64,000 bases of DNA from Verticillium longisporum (lineage: Eukaryota; Ascomycota; Sordariomycetes; Glomerellales; Plectosphaerellaceae). Each line of letters starts with the position of its first letter. Position 1 is the first letter of the stretch. Position numbers and translations under genes: made by a program. The stretch is taken from the NCBI GenBank assembly GCA_019188255.1, contig JAETXT010000005.1, positions 682,001 through 746,000 of the forward strand, in the 5' to 3' direction. The notes under the pieces were generated by a model, which did no database searches, was not told where the DNA came from, and saw only the letters and a program-made list of their open reading frames with translations. This document shows, piece after piece, positions 12,501 through 23,821 of the stretch.

Positions 12501-14649
12501 CGCCAGTCACAAAGCTGGGTCCATAACAGCCGCCAGCCCAGCCAGCGTAGTGCCGGAGACGGGACTGATCGCAGGCAAACAGGAGTGTCAAGAACGTTTT
12601 GGTCTTCAGGTTTCCCAGCAACATTGGCTGATCACAGGCCGGCCGATAGATGAGTGGACTAGCCTGGCGGTTAGCCTCACTAGATGTGGTGATGGAGGTG
12701 TAATCGAGACGCCGTCTCGACGAAGAAGAGCCCCGGGACTCGCCACAGGCTCACGCAGCTCGTCTCGTTTGCGGTTTGCGGTTTGTCGATAAGGTTCCGT
12801 CGGGGAGAGTCATAGGCACTCGAATGGGCGCTGCCTGTGTAAAGCCTCCTGTGCCTCCGGACCAGAGGGGTGCAGGGCGGCCAGGCAGCGAAACCGCAAA
12901 GCAGCAAGGCGGCTGGATGGAGGGTAGGAAGAAGCAAAGTCTCGTGGCGATAGCTGATGTCTGATGCGACCAACTGCCTCAATGCATTGGTGAAGCAAAG
13001 CACGGATGAAAGCACTACTGGCGTGAGTGCGTCACTACCCCTGAAGGGGGCAAGACAGGAAGAGGAAGGAAAGCATTCAAGGTGCTTGGGGTGCAGTGAG
13101 AAGCAAGCAGCGACAGCCCGAGCAGAACACATCCACACACGCATACACAATAGTACGGCGGAAGGAAGGAAGGAAGAAAAAAAAGAAGGGTCTCATTCCG
13201 TGCGCATCGTCAACAACAGGGAAGCACCTGCCACCAAGTGAGCAGATCGGCGACGTCCACGACGGTGGTGCGAACAGGGAACTGGGAAGGAGAGCATACC
13301 CCAACCTCCTTCCTGCTTTGAGAGTGAACGCAAGGTTCCGTGGCTCCTGCTGCCGGTGCCTCGTGGAAGTGGTGAGGGAAAGAGCAAGAGACAGACGGTG
13401 ACGGTTCATGGTTCACGGCTCATGACCCAAGACTGGGAAAGCATGGAACCCGGCAGGTACATGTGGCTAACCAGGCAAAGTGGGTGTGGGGGCGCTTGCC
13501 GTCCGTGACATGACTCCGAAAGGTACCATTGAGACAGTGGCATGGCCACTCAACGGCCAAGTAGTACCACGACGGTCGATTGCTCCCAAACAACAGCCAA
13601 GACGGTCACTTCCTGGTCACTGTCACTTCCAGCGACCATCCATCCCATCACACCCGGACAGCTTTTACAAGGCGATCTTGGAGTATACCTCAGCCCGGCC
13701 TCGCACTTCGACTCGACTCGCCTTGACTCGATCCCTCTTCTTCTTCTGCTGCCACTCCCTCTCGATCCTGAGTCTCATTTAGAATATCAACTACTTCATC
13801 CTCCCAGTGCCCCCCTTCTGTCCTGATCAAGCAGCACCCGTCCACGCTCTCATCATTCCACCGTATCTACCTTGGCAGGCACTCAGGCAGCCACCAGTCC
13901 AGCCTGCTCCAGCTCTAGATACCTTTCTCATCAAGGTGACAACCTTGACGTTCGACTTTATTATCCACGAGTGCACTTTTTGGTTGATAAACCAGAGTCA
14001 GAGGGGCGAAGCCTCGTTCATTCACCATACCATCGAGCTTCACAGCATCTATCGTTCGTCATCCTCCTTCGGCGACAATAGTCTTTACTCGACGGCGTTA
14101 GGCGTCCTCTGTTTGCCATCGCCCACTTGGCCGCCCACCTCCCGTCTTCCGGTGTCTGACAAACTACCTGACTGCCTCGGCCTCGGCCACTTCAGTAGCA
14201 GCAGCCACTAGCCAATCCGCCGGCGCGCCCATCAGTGCGAACGAACCGCGCAACTGCGAACACTCCGAAGGGCTCCCTCCTCCTCCTCTTCATTGGCCTG
14301 TCCAAGTCCGGCGTCTGGCTTACTCGGCATCGTCTACTACTTAACATACCACACTCTTCCAGGTGGACTGCCTGCGATCTCAGCCGGCTCGACTCGACAC
14401 GACCCGCAAACGTCGAGCAGCGAAACTCCCTCCCCCCAAGTCCCCTGCACCGCACCTGCACCCCCCCCCCCTTGCCTGCTACTCCACCGCCTTTCCTCTG
14501 TTATTCCCTTATTACCTTCTGACGCATAGTACTGCTCAAGACCGGCGACCTTCTTCTCGCGCTAACACCGCCCGCTTGTCCTAACTCATCAATCGCCCTG
14601 GCCCTGCACCTGCGCCTGCCCTGCCTGCGCACTGCAGCCCACAGCTGAC
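6573..14649. other. 8-kb gene-poor region
   Basis: No gene with recognisable domains or convincing coding structure is seen. 7190-7420 is C-rich and leader-like, followed by a small open frame 7423-7704 (starts MARFFSDRVHPECERC, 93 residues) that I cannot support as a gene. 8801-8880 is a tandem repeat. A short minus-strand frame near 9520-9645 carries a Walker A-like motif. 13600-14649 is pyrimidine-rich and is probably the promoter and long 5' leader of the SFP1-like gene. Base composition stays GC-rich, so it is not a RIP-degraded transposon block. Confidence 0.5.
8801..8880. repeat. 23-bp tandem repeat, about 3.4 copies
   Basis: Three identical 23-bp units beginning GCCAGCCAGCCGCTG start at 8801, 8824 and 8847, followed by a partial unit with one substitution. 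There are no unique spacers, so this is a minisatellite and not a CRISPR array. Confidence 0.9.
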
Positions 14650-16980
14650 ATGAAGAGCGCTCTTCGCTGGTTCGCCCCATCACCTTCCTCCCCTTCGAGT
14701 ACCGAGGACCCTAAAGAAAGAGACCCGTCCAGCCGGTCCGCCGCTGCCGCCGCCTCCGCCTCTGCCTCCGCTCACTCTCATCACTTTCACGCCCACACGC
14801 ACTCTCGTCACACGCAACCAAGGCACAGCACCCCCCCGCCTCCAGACGCTCCCACTCCCCTGGCACCACCGACTCCTCATCGCCCTTGTCGGACAACATC
14901 TTTACATCACCCTCTCCAGAATACTCCCACTCGGCCTCACTCACGCCGAACTCACCCCAACCCGCCACGCCCACCGATTCCTACGCCCGCGACACCGCAG
15001 GCCTCGCCTCTTCCAAGCCAATTACCATCGCCACCCCAACGCGATCCTCGTCCAACAATTCTCCCACCGCTCTCCCACCCAAGTCGAGCTTCGACAGGAA
15101 TCCTTTTGGCATTCCTGAAGACCAGCTCGTGTTCGCTCCTATTTCCTTCAGTCAGGATACTGACATGACCACTGGACCCTCGATGGATTCCGCCATGGGG
15201 CGCAGTCGCCAGGACTCCTTTGTGAGCGCCGGACCGAAACCCATTTCCATGAACAATGCCAGCCGCGACAATGCCAGTCGCCAGAGGCGCGAGAGCCTCG
15301 CTGGCAGCCTCATGGCTGGTGCCAGTTGGGGCGGCATGTCCCTGGGCAGCTTCATTCGCGATGAGTATGTCCCGCTGAACCCCGCCTTCTTCCCCCGTGT
15401 TGCGCCTTTTGCGCCGCCTTTTCCGCAACGCCTGACTAACGACTCTACGCGCAGTATGCTCATGGCCGGCACCTCGCCCTTCACCCATCAACAATCTCCG
15501 TCACTGCACTCCTCCTCTTACCTTCCAAAATTCGAGGCCAACTTTATGAAGGACTTTACGTGCTGCGGACTCAACCTGTCTAACCTGCACGAACTTTTGC
15601 AACACTACGAGGAAGCCCACACGCAACCGAGCCCAAATACCACGAGAAACGGACCTTTCGCCACACAGTTCGCGCCGTTATCGCCGCCAACGGGGTCCAG
15701 GGCTTCATCGGCACGGCCCTCTATTGGCTCCGTTTCAGCTCTGGGCCAGCAGAATGTCTCCAAGCTTCAGCAGTCCCGACCGAGTCCCAGCATCTCTTCG
15801 GCCGGCATGGCCAGCATGGGCGTGCAGATGGGACAGCAGCCGGGTCAGCAGCATCCCATGTCAAACCACATGGACGAGCTGGATGCAGTCGAGGACATGG
15901 AGATGGATGATGCAGTCGGACACATGGAGATGGATGACGACAGCCAGATGACGATGCACCAGACACGGCAGCTCTTTGGCCAGCAGCAGCGGCCTCAGCT
16001 CCATGTGAACTCTTCAGGCATCACACAGGGCCTTCGCACTTCACAGCCCACAACCCCTGCAGCTGCTAGCTTTGGCTTTCAGCACAACCCCACGGTGTCC
16101 TCCGTGAATACCCCCACCCTCACTACTCTCCAAAGCCCTCAGCAGCAGCGCGGAAATACTGGTTTCCAGAACAATCAGATGGACAGCATGGTTGACGAGG
16201 AGCTTCCTGGCATGCCTATGGGTGGCAATATGGACCTCAACGGCGCCAACTTTGGCGGCGACATGGGCTTCGGCAACGCCAACAACAACAATATCACCAA
16301 CTCCGAGTTTTGCATCAACGACCCTGGCAAGCACCTCTTCAGTCCAGGTGGCGCTCTCACGACTCAACAGAGAGCTCTTCAAGCGCAGCTCGTCACACTG
16401 GGCTTTGACCCTAGTCAGCCCAACAGCGCTGCCAATACGGCCCTGATCCAGAAGTTCAGCGCCATGTTGCACATTGAGGAACAGAAACCTTTCAAGTGTC
16501 CAGTCATCGGCTGTGAGAAGGCTTATAAAAACCAAAACGGACTGAAGTAAGCTCATACCGACCAATCTAGCGCCTACACTTTGACTGACTCTTCCTCACT
16601 ACAGATATCACAAGCAGCACGGTCATCAAACACAGCAGCTCCACGCCAACGAGGATGGAACATTTTCCATTGTCAACCCTGAGACGGATGCGCCCTACCC
16701 TGGCACACTTGGCATGGAGAAGGAGAAGCCATTTTCCTGCGACGTCTGCGGAAAGAGGTACAAGAACCTCAATGGTCTTAAATATGTATGTTGGCATGAT
16801 CATTCCGGTCCACAAATGTCTCGCTAACCCAAAACACAGCACAAGGGACATTCTGCGCCATGCAATCCCGACTTCAAGCTCCTGGCGGCTGGGCTGAACA
16901 TGCCAGGTGGGCTGCCTGGGCTGATGGAGAACCAGCTCGGCAACCTTCCCGGTATAGGCGAGGATCAGCAGATGATGTAA
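14650..16980 (+). CDS. SFP1: SFP1-like C2H2 zinc-finger transcription factor (four exons, one frameshift)
   Basis: Yeast Sfp1 activates ribosomal-protein and ribosome-biogenesis genes under TOR and PKA control. Exons: 14650-15364, 15455-16546, 16605-16785 and 16840-16980, with GT-AG introns of 90, 58 and 54 nt. The protein is about 709 residues. An N-terminal degenerate finger ([20 protein letters not shown], near 275-295) precedes a Gln/Asn/Met-rich middle, then two C-terminal fingers split by a spacer: [20 protein letters not shown], near 585-610, and [20 protein letters not shown], near 645-668. This split-finger layout is diagnostic. The frame breaks in the C7 run 14831-14837; one extra C joins the start [14 protein letters not shown] to [19 protein letters not shown]. 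Intron 1 is 90 nt without a stop, so unspliced RNA stays in frame. The long pyrimidine-rich leader suggests post-transcriptional control, which is inference. Confidence 0.88.
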
Positions 16981-18268
16981 CGCACCTGCATAGGCACGTA
17001 CTACTGAAGCTGGAAATGTCTCTCGGGTTTCACGACGAAGTACCAGCCGCCGATCGCTCGACGTCCGAACTCAAGACAGCACTTACACGTTCCGATCGAT
17101 GCGATTTACCACTCTCGGAACGGAAGACCAGCCTCTGCATTGCGCGGCGTTCGTGATTATTGTTTTCCCCATTACGCTGCCGGGTCCTCTCGGTTCACCC
17201 GCAGCTGTTTCATTCCCCTTTGCCTGCTTTATACCCGATAGATCGGCCGGCGCCATTCGATGATTTGGGACATACCGATGAGGGCTGTAAACGCCTCAAT
17301 ACACTATAATACAGCCAATGGAGACGACGTCGTCTACGAAGAAGGATCAGCGTTCAACCATGACTGCTATGGGTTTCTCGACGACGAGCAATTATTCGAA
17401 CCGCTGATTTGTTATGTCTTTGTTTCGAACTTGTTTTATTTGACATGTTTATGTCTGGCGCTATGGAGGTGAACGCCAGCGCTGTCATTGTTGCTGTTCA
17501 AAAAAGCCACATGATGCTGTCTGGACACACGAAAGTGACGAGGTGATCCTAACGACGAGGCATCGGGCGTTCAGAGTAGTTGTGGTTACAACACATGCAA
17601 GGGTGTCAGTTTCGGCGTCAGGAACGACGACGACGATATCTCTTCGCCGTTGCCAGGCACGTCAAATCACAGGATTGGTTTATTCGGCGGGGTTTTGGTT
17701 TTTGGTTTTTTTATTTTATTTTGATTTTAGCTGAGCGAAACGATTGCTAGATTGCAGGCGTTTGACGCTGGGATACGTGGGTGTCGGAAAAGTACCAAGC
17801 GAGCAGGTAGTATGAAGCTCAGAATAGAGAAAATGTTTTTCATTACTAGTACTCCAAGCCATGCATTCGTAACGGTTTCTTCTGCTTGTTCTCGAATCAT
17901 GAATCACACTGAGCGACTTAACGTGACTCGCTGGCGAGAGCGCAACGGTACCTTGTATGATCGTCGTTGGGGCCATCTCAAGGATTGGGTCTTCATCTTG
18001 GTGTACCGTCATGCCTCCTGCAGGGGTGAAGGCGGGGTCATCCTCGCGTTCGGGGTTAATAACAGCTCAAGAGAGGTGGGACAAACCGGCCGGCTGGCAG
18101 GGGGGGAGGGGGATCAAACGAATCTGTACCGTCTTCTGGCCGGTGAACGCAACCTTGACTCACGCGTAGGGCCAGCAAGTCGGAGGACAGGATGGGTACT
18201 GGGGGGAGGGGGAGGGGGGTGAGGAAGGGCCGTGCTCCTCTGCGAGTAGGCGATAGAACTCAACACAA
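16981..18268. other. 3' region of the SFP1-like gene and spacer
   Basis: No gene is recognised. 17690-17730 is T-rich and may include transcript-end signals. The final part leads to the target site of the transposon at 18269. Confidence 0.45.
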
Positions 18269-18277
18269 CGATAGGAT

Positions 18278-18430
18278 GAGGACGGTTATTTGCTCAGCCC
18301 TTGTTGGTTATTTGCTCTGCCCAACAGGGGGAAAGCCACAATAGACAGGGGAAAAGCCACAAACAGAGCTCCACCACCAAAATTAGCTGTGGCGTCGATG
18401 TACCTATCCTTTTCTCTTATATACTCGAGT
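18278..18430 (+). repeat. Left terminal inverted repeat (unmutated copy)
   Basis: This is the most GC-rich of the three terminal-repeat copies. It keeps CpA and TpG where the other copies have TpA, and contains a short internal duplication (GGGGAAAGCCACA-type) that is single in the right repeat. Confidence 0.85.
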
Positions 18431-18644
18431 CTCTCATAGAGTCGTCTCGCCGGTAGGAGGCTACGTAACGTCTCTTAGCCGAGGAGCAGATGCGCAGTGC
18501 CTCTCTACGACTGCAGCTGCTACTAACGGCTACTTTTACGTAGCTACCCCAGGGCGCGCCGCAATTCCAGCAGCAGACGCAATAGCAGTTCTAGGGCGAG
18601 CAGCCCAGGCCATTTGCTCCGGGGGCCTCTAGAGACTATAGCAG

Positions 18645-18688
18645 CTATCGCTAGTAATAGGGAGGGTTCTAAATAGCCTCTAATTAAG
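18645..18688 (+). repeat. 44-bp direct repeat, copy 1
   Basis: It starts CTATCGCTAGTAATAGGG and ends directly against the internal terminal-repeat copy at 18689. It matches 18988-19031 with one A/G difference, which is itself a TpG/TpA-type change. Confidence 0.85.
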
Positions 18689-18846
18689 GAGGACGGTTAT
18701 TTGCTCAGCCCTTATTAGTTATTTGCTCTGCCTAATAGGGGGAAAGCTATAATAGATAGGGGGAAAGCTACGAATATAGCTCTACTACTAAAATTAGCTA
18801 TAGCGTCGATATACCTATCCTTTTCTCTTATATACTCGAGTCTCTC
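18689..18846 (+). repeat. Internal terminal-repeat copy (RIP-mutated)
   Basis: This is a direct copy of the left terminal repeat. Nearly all differences are C-to-T in CpA context or G-to-A in TpG context (for example CCCAACAG to CCTAATAG, and TTGTTGG to TTATTAG). It abuts direct repeat 1, giving two head-to-tail units: 18278-18688 and 18689-19031. Confidence 0.85.
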
Positions 18847-18987
18847 GATGATTTAAGAGTAGAAGACTAGCTATAACTAGCTAACCCTAAGCGTAGGGCT
18901 AGTTAGTAGCCTCTAAAGCTCTATAATTGCCCTATCTATCTATTAAATTATTAACCCCCTCTAATATAATAATAGCACTAAAAGCAA

Positions 18988-19031
18988 CTATCGCTAGTAA
19001 TAGGGAGGGTTCTGAATAGCCTCTAATTAAG
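18988..19031 (+). repeat. 44-bp direct repeat, copy 2
   Basis: Second copy of the 18645-18688 sequence, differing at one position. It marks the end of the second head-to-tail unit inside the element. Confidence 0.85.
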
Positions 19032-19167
19032 CCTTATTCAACGTTTACTATAGTCTTTCCGATATCCTATTTTATAATATAAAGAAATTAGTACTAGCTA
19101 TATCCGGGCCGCTAAGGGCTACTAATAGCCGTTAAGCGACTCGCCTACTTCGCTTTTCTATTGAGTA

Positions 19168-19297
19168 ACTCGAATATATAAGAGAAAAGGATAGGTATAT
19201 CGACGCTAGCTAATTTTAGTAGTGGAGCTATATTCGTGGCTTTCCCCCTATTGGGCAGAGCAAATAACTAATAAGGGCCGAGCAAATAACCGTCCTC
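19168..19297 (-). repeat. Right terminal inverted repeat (partly RIP-mutated)
   Basis: Inverted copy of 18278-18430, shorter because it lacks one unit of the roughly 21-bp internal duplication. It shares many TpA changes with the internal copy but keeps some unmutated positions. Confidence 0.85.
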
Positions 19298-19306
19298 CGA
19301 TAGGAT

Positions 19307-20325
19307 GATGATGTTAGATGATAAAGGAGGGAGCAGGGGACCGGGGAGTTAGGAAACGGAAGGGTCAAAAAAAAAAGGCGCCCTATGTGTGTCTACGTGT
19401 GGTTGGCAGTCAATCTACTGGTAGGCCCGGAAAGCGGATGAGGTACCCTAGTCTAGAGTTTCAAGACTACGAGCCTGGTGCTACGCAGCTACGCAAGCCA
19501 CTGCTACGTTGTTTCCGCCCGTGCCAGCAAAGTACACAGACATCCTTTGTGCTAAGCGGAATCAGGAACTTGGGGGAGGGGGAGCAATTGCTTCTTGCGC
19601 TATGTCTAGTTCTGAGTCGCGTGTTGGAGTAGCCTGGTGGCCCCGACTCGCAGCGGGCGGCCGGGTGAGGGTGGCCGGGGACCGGTGGGGGGTGTCCAGG
19701 GGGGTGCCACAGCACGCCGGTCTTACAGGAGATCGACATGAGTCCTCCATGGACATGATGCGATGATCATCGGCGTTACTGGGTTGGGGCAGGGATGGCG
19801 GGGAGAACGGGGTGGGAGGGGAGAAGAACCTTCTGTAATTGGCATGATAGCCGATGATGAGCATCGATGATCGAGAAATACCAAATAGAGATAGCATCAA
19901 GCGATGCAATCCATGTATTGGAGGAAGGCTAGAGATAGTCAATGGTGCGCCAGTGGAGACGTGAACCAAACGCCTTGCGATGCACCATCGTATGTAAGAG
20001 ACCGAAACAAATGAAAAAGGGTGACCCATCAACGCCGTCATTGGGCAAGGGCAGAGATGGCAGGGTTGTTGCGGGACGACGTACTCCAGTATCGGAAGTG
20101 ATCGATGTCATGTCCCTGGCCATCGCTGGGATTCGTATCCTCCATGTGTCGTTGTTGCAACCGATCACACGTCTCCCACCCCCACGCTCAAGCGTCGTCA
20201 CCTGTTCTTTCCAAGCAAAGTCGCCAGTCATCAGTCGACCAAGCGTGAAATCATAACCATGTATCCTGCATGCAAGTCATGTCGAACTGACGTGGGTGCC
20301 ATCCGGCCCCCTACCGCCAGCCGAT
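19307..20325. other. Intergenic; 3' side of the Kelch-BTB gene
   Basis: No gene is recognised. A G-rich stretch at 19630-19820 (repeated GGGG runs) is the only visible compositional feature. Confidence 0.45.
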
Positions 20326-22656
20326 TCAGCTCATCTCTTCGTCATCGGGATCGTCTTCCAACATCTGCGTCGTCTGGCTGCTGAAACTCTGCTTCCTGCC
20401 GACGCTGTCACCGTATCGGGAACCGTTAAGGCTGCCAACGTACTCTAGCTCCTCACCTCCAACGACCCGACCCTCCATGTCGATCTCTTGAGACAATTCG
20501 ACAAGGGCTGTCCGGGGTAAACGGAGAAATCCTTCAGTCCGGACGATGCGGCCCCAGTGTAAGAGGCAGAACTGAGCAGCCCGCTTCCTCAGCCACTCCT
20601 CGTTAGCAAGTCCGGCCGAGTGCCATATGATACAGGCGTGATCGACATCGAGCTCCTTCAACAGTCGATTCACACAGAGGAGCCTCAGGCGCGGGAGACC
20701 ATAGATATTGGACAAGACGAGAAGGCCAGCGACGTCGGCGAGTTCCGTCGTGGCCTCGCTGCCTTGCACAGACGTGCCGTGGATGCTGTCTGTGTAAAGA
20801 TAGTAGAGAAATGCTCTGACGACCGAATAAGGCTCAGGAATGTGCATCTTTTTTGTGTGGAACTCAGCCATCTGAGAACTGTACAATCGGGCAAAATGAG
20901 GCCATCGTGCCTGCAGGATGAGCTTATGCACGTGTATGGGTTGTGATGTATGAGTGCCCGGAGCAAGCCAGTTTTGGTCGGGAGTAGCTTCGCCGCTCCG
21001 TGGCATGCTCTCCTCATCCCAGGGCCAACCTCCAGCCAGGGCCGTGATAACAAAGTCCGCGCCGCTACCCGATTCAGGAGGCTGGTCGAACAGCGATGCG
21101 AGATCTGCGCCTAAGCCCCGTGATGGCTGGTCGATCGCACGAGTCGGCCGAGATTGCGTCACTGGCTCTGATGCGAGGTGGTTTCCGAGGAACCCATATT
21201 TGCGAAGATCAATCTCCATGATGTCGCTTAAGTATTCCTCAAATCCATTGGGCCCCAGGTCGTTGGCGGGTGGATCTGTCGGACAGCCGAGGAGCCACGC
21301 CTTGGTTCCATCTTCGTTCATGGTGCAATAGTGCCAGCGATAGCCGGATTTGAATATCTCCCTGCCCTCGGCAAGCTTTTGCCATCGGAGTGTCTGAAGG
21401 TCCAAAGCTGACAAGGAACATTCCTTAGATGTGGTTGTGACTGCTGGCGTAACAAAATCGAGCAGCGTCCCTGACGAGTATACGTGGAAGTGTATACCGG
21501 AACCTTGCGGTGGTATGCTGGGCCCGCCTACGAACTTGAGCGATGAGATGGTGCCAGGTGCAGGCGGAGCGTACGTCTTCATCTGGAAAGAGGGCGGATT
21601 GACTTGTTGCGTCCGAGAGTTGGCGGCATAGCCAGAAGTGCCAACCGCTGGGGTTTGTGTCAAGCTGTAAGGGGGTCGGGGTGAGCCGACAGCGCGGTTG
21701 GTCCCCGAGTTTCGGTCGTAGATGCCAACATTGGGTGCCGAGTCGAAAGCTGGGCTTCCCTTTAGGTCTAGCCACCACAAGTCTCCAGTCTTGTCCATGT
21801 CTTCGCCCATACCACCAAACACCCACACCCTGTCGTTCCAGATGTAAACGGAATGGTCGAAGCGGCCAACGAAGCGCCATGACCTAGACCAGGTGAAAGT
21901 CTTCAGGACGAGGTAGCAGATGTCAGCTAACACGTAGTTAGCGTTGCCTGTGATAACTCCGACAATGAATAGCTTGGCTGCGTGTAGGACAGCGGCGTGT
22001 CGGGCGCGGCCCTTGGGTTGCGGTCCGCTCGTTTGTGGCATTGTCCAATGAGCGGTCTTGAGATCAAAGACTATGAGATCGGACAGGTAGGTTCGGTGTT
22101 CGTTCTCGCCGCCAAAGACAAGCAGCTTGTCGCCGGCGTACATGGTGGCAGTGTGTCCTAGGTGAGACAAAGGTCAGTCTTATGCCGAGGCTGCTGGTCC
22201 AAAGAGTGACTTACCCATCCGAACACCTGGGATGTCACCATAATTGTCGATCAGACTCCACTGATGGCTGTTGAGGTCGAGCTTGAGGACATGATTGTAG
22301 ACCTCATCGGTGTATTGGTCAAATCCTCCAAAGGCATAGATGGTGTTGTTTCCGCAGTAGGTCACCGAGGCATTGACAAGACATGCCGGTCGCTGGCCCA
22401 GGGTTTTCGTGACCTTGGGACGGTAGCCATCGAGGCCGGTCCTGTTCTTGATGGGCGAGTTGGGCATGATGTAGGTGTTGTTGGCAGAACCATCTGAGCC
22501 AGGTGAGCTGTCGGAAGGGCCGGGGCCGCTGGAAGACGGGAGGAGAGAGGAGGAGGCACGGCTGAGCGTGTTGGTGTTGGCGCTGGGGGTTGATAGTGTA
22601 GGGCCGCCAAAGAGGGACGGCGTACTGGCGCCAGGCGTGCCAGGCTGCGCCGCCAT
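20326..22656 (-). CDS. Kelch-BTB domain protein (Ral2/LZTR1-like architecture)
   Basis: Two exons, 22656-22215 and 22157-20326, are joined by a 57-nt intron (donor GTAAGTC, acceptor CACCTAG) that restores GVRMGHTATMYAGDKL. The product is 757 residues. Residues 1-75 are Ser/Pro-rich. Kelch blades follow (TIYAFGGFDQYTDEVYNHV, LLVFGGENEHRTYLSDLIV, VWVFGGMGEDMDKTGDLWW). A low-complexity linker leads to a BTB-type region from about residue 510, with IHVHKLILQARWPHFARL and AFLYYLYTD followed by BACK-like helices. N-terminal Kelch plus C-terminal BTB is the layout of fission-yeast Ral2 and animal LZTR1, which act on Ras, the latter as a Cullin-3 adaptor. Assigning a Ras role here is inference from architecture. 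It is divergent from the telomere-binding gene, sharing about 1.2 kb. Confidence 0.85.
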
Positions 22657-23821
22657 GGTTGTGATGTTAACGGATCCGGATCCTCGGCGATTAACAGCAG
22701 GTCGTAGCGGTCATTTCAGAGGGTCAAAAACGGAAGAGCGTCTCGGCGTGAGGGTCGATGATGGACTGGAGGAAGCCGACCTTTGGAAAAATATTTGGGA
22801 CGATCCTGACAGACAAAGGAGACGGTCGTTCAGGCAGCGCAGCCGCGGTCGTTACCTGCTGTTCCTCTTCCGGCCTAGCGGCTCGTGGGCCTGAATCGGG
22901 GGCGTACCTGCTTGGGCTCTTTGGCCCAGATGGTCTGCCTCAGAAGGTGGCAGTGAAGCGACATTAGAGGAGTTGGCTTTCCTTGAGGCTTCCGAAGCCA
23001 GGATCAAGTCTGCAGGGTTGTGTTTGCTAGCCACGACACCGCGGCAAGTCGAGAAAGGCTCCAAGGGGGGCGCCCATAACTATTTGTCGCTGAATGCCTA
23101 GCATGAATCATGGTAGCACAGAACGATGGGGCACTGCAAGGCAAAGTGAGTGTTGACCAAGCTAGAGTGTGAGGAAGGCGCAGGGCCAGCCACCGCGAAG
23201 AAGACGTTGGAGGCATATAAGAAGCTTTTGCGCTTTGACCCAAAATTAGGATCAAGTTGAAGACGCTCGTGAGGGAAGGGTGATGCCGTTCCGCGAATGG
23301 GCCAACCGTGGGTCATATGAATTGCAGCAGTGCCATGCCCCTCACCATGTCTAGCTAGGTACGTTGAGTAAGCCGCAGGCAGGATGGATGCAAGGCAAAT
23401 TATCAGTCGGCTTGCTGAGTGGACGGGCCACACACAGCGAGAAGTGATGTGCTTGAACCTAAGCACGATGAGGCACCGAAGTTAGCTTGGAAGGGTAAGG
23501 TACCTTACAGGTAGGTAGGTAGGTAGCAAACGTAGATACCCTGCCTCGCATCTGCCTCGCAGTGCCAGGCCGAGTGCCGAGCTGCAGCTACTGGGTTGTT
23601 TCTCTGGGAATGGAAAGTGAGTACGTACCTACCTACTTGTACAGTACCTAAGGTACGTACCTACCCATCTCCGCAAGACGAGGGTTACTGGCTCCTGAGG
23701 CATGAAGGCCCGCCACAAACAATAACCCTAGAGGGTTAGGGTCAATCTCTCACGGTCACACCAGCTTCACAGTCTCCCGTCAACGAGCAATCGAGCTGCG
23801 CAGACTAGAGCATTCATCATC
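22657..23821. promoter_or_regulatory. Shared divergent promoter region
   Basis: This lies between the starts of the Kelch-BTB gene (-) and the TRF-like gene (+), so both promoters should be inside. It holds two clusters of TACCTA/TAGGTA-type repeats (23494-23527 and 23620-23666), including GGTACCTTACAGGTAGGTAG. No factor can be assigned. Confidence 0.5.

Larger units (their letters stand above)
18278..19297. mobile_element. Nonautonomous Mutator-like (MULE/MITE-type) element with 9-bp TSD
   Basis: The element is 1020 bp and flanked on both sides by the direct duplication CGATAGGAT (18269-18277 and 19298-19306). It begins GAGGACGGTTATTTGCTC and ends with the exact reverse complement of those 18 bases. 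The terminal inverted repeats extend to about 153 bp on the left and 130 bp on the right. A 9-bp target duplication plus long inverted repeats is typical of Mutator-like elements. No transposase frame is present, so it would need help in trans. The interior is TpA-rich with many stops in every frame. A third copy of the terminal repeat and a 44-bp direct repeat lie inside, so it is composite. Confidence 0.85.

Noticed and set aside
12680..13150. 156-codon minus-strand frame as a gene
   Set aside because: No domain, and equally long frames overlap on the other strand, as expected in GC-rich noncoding DNA.
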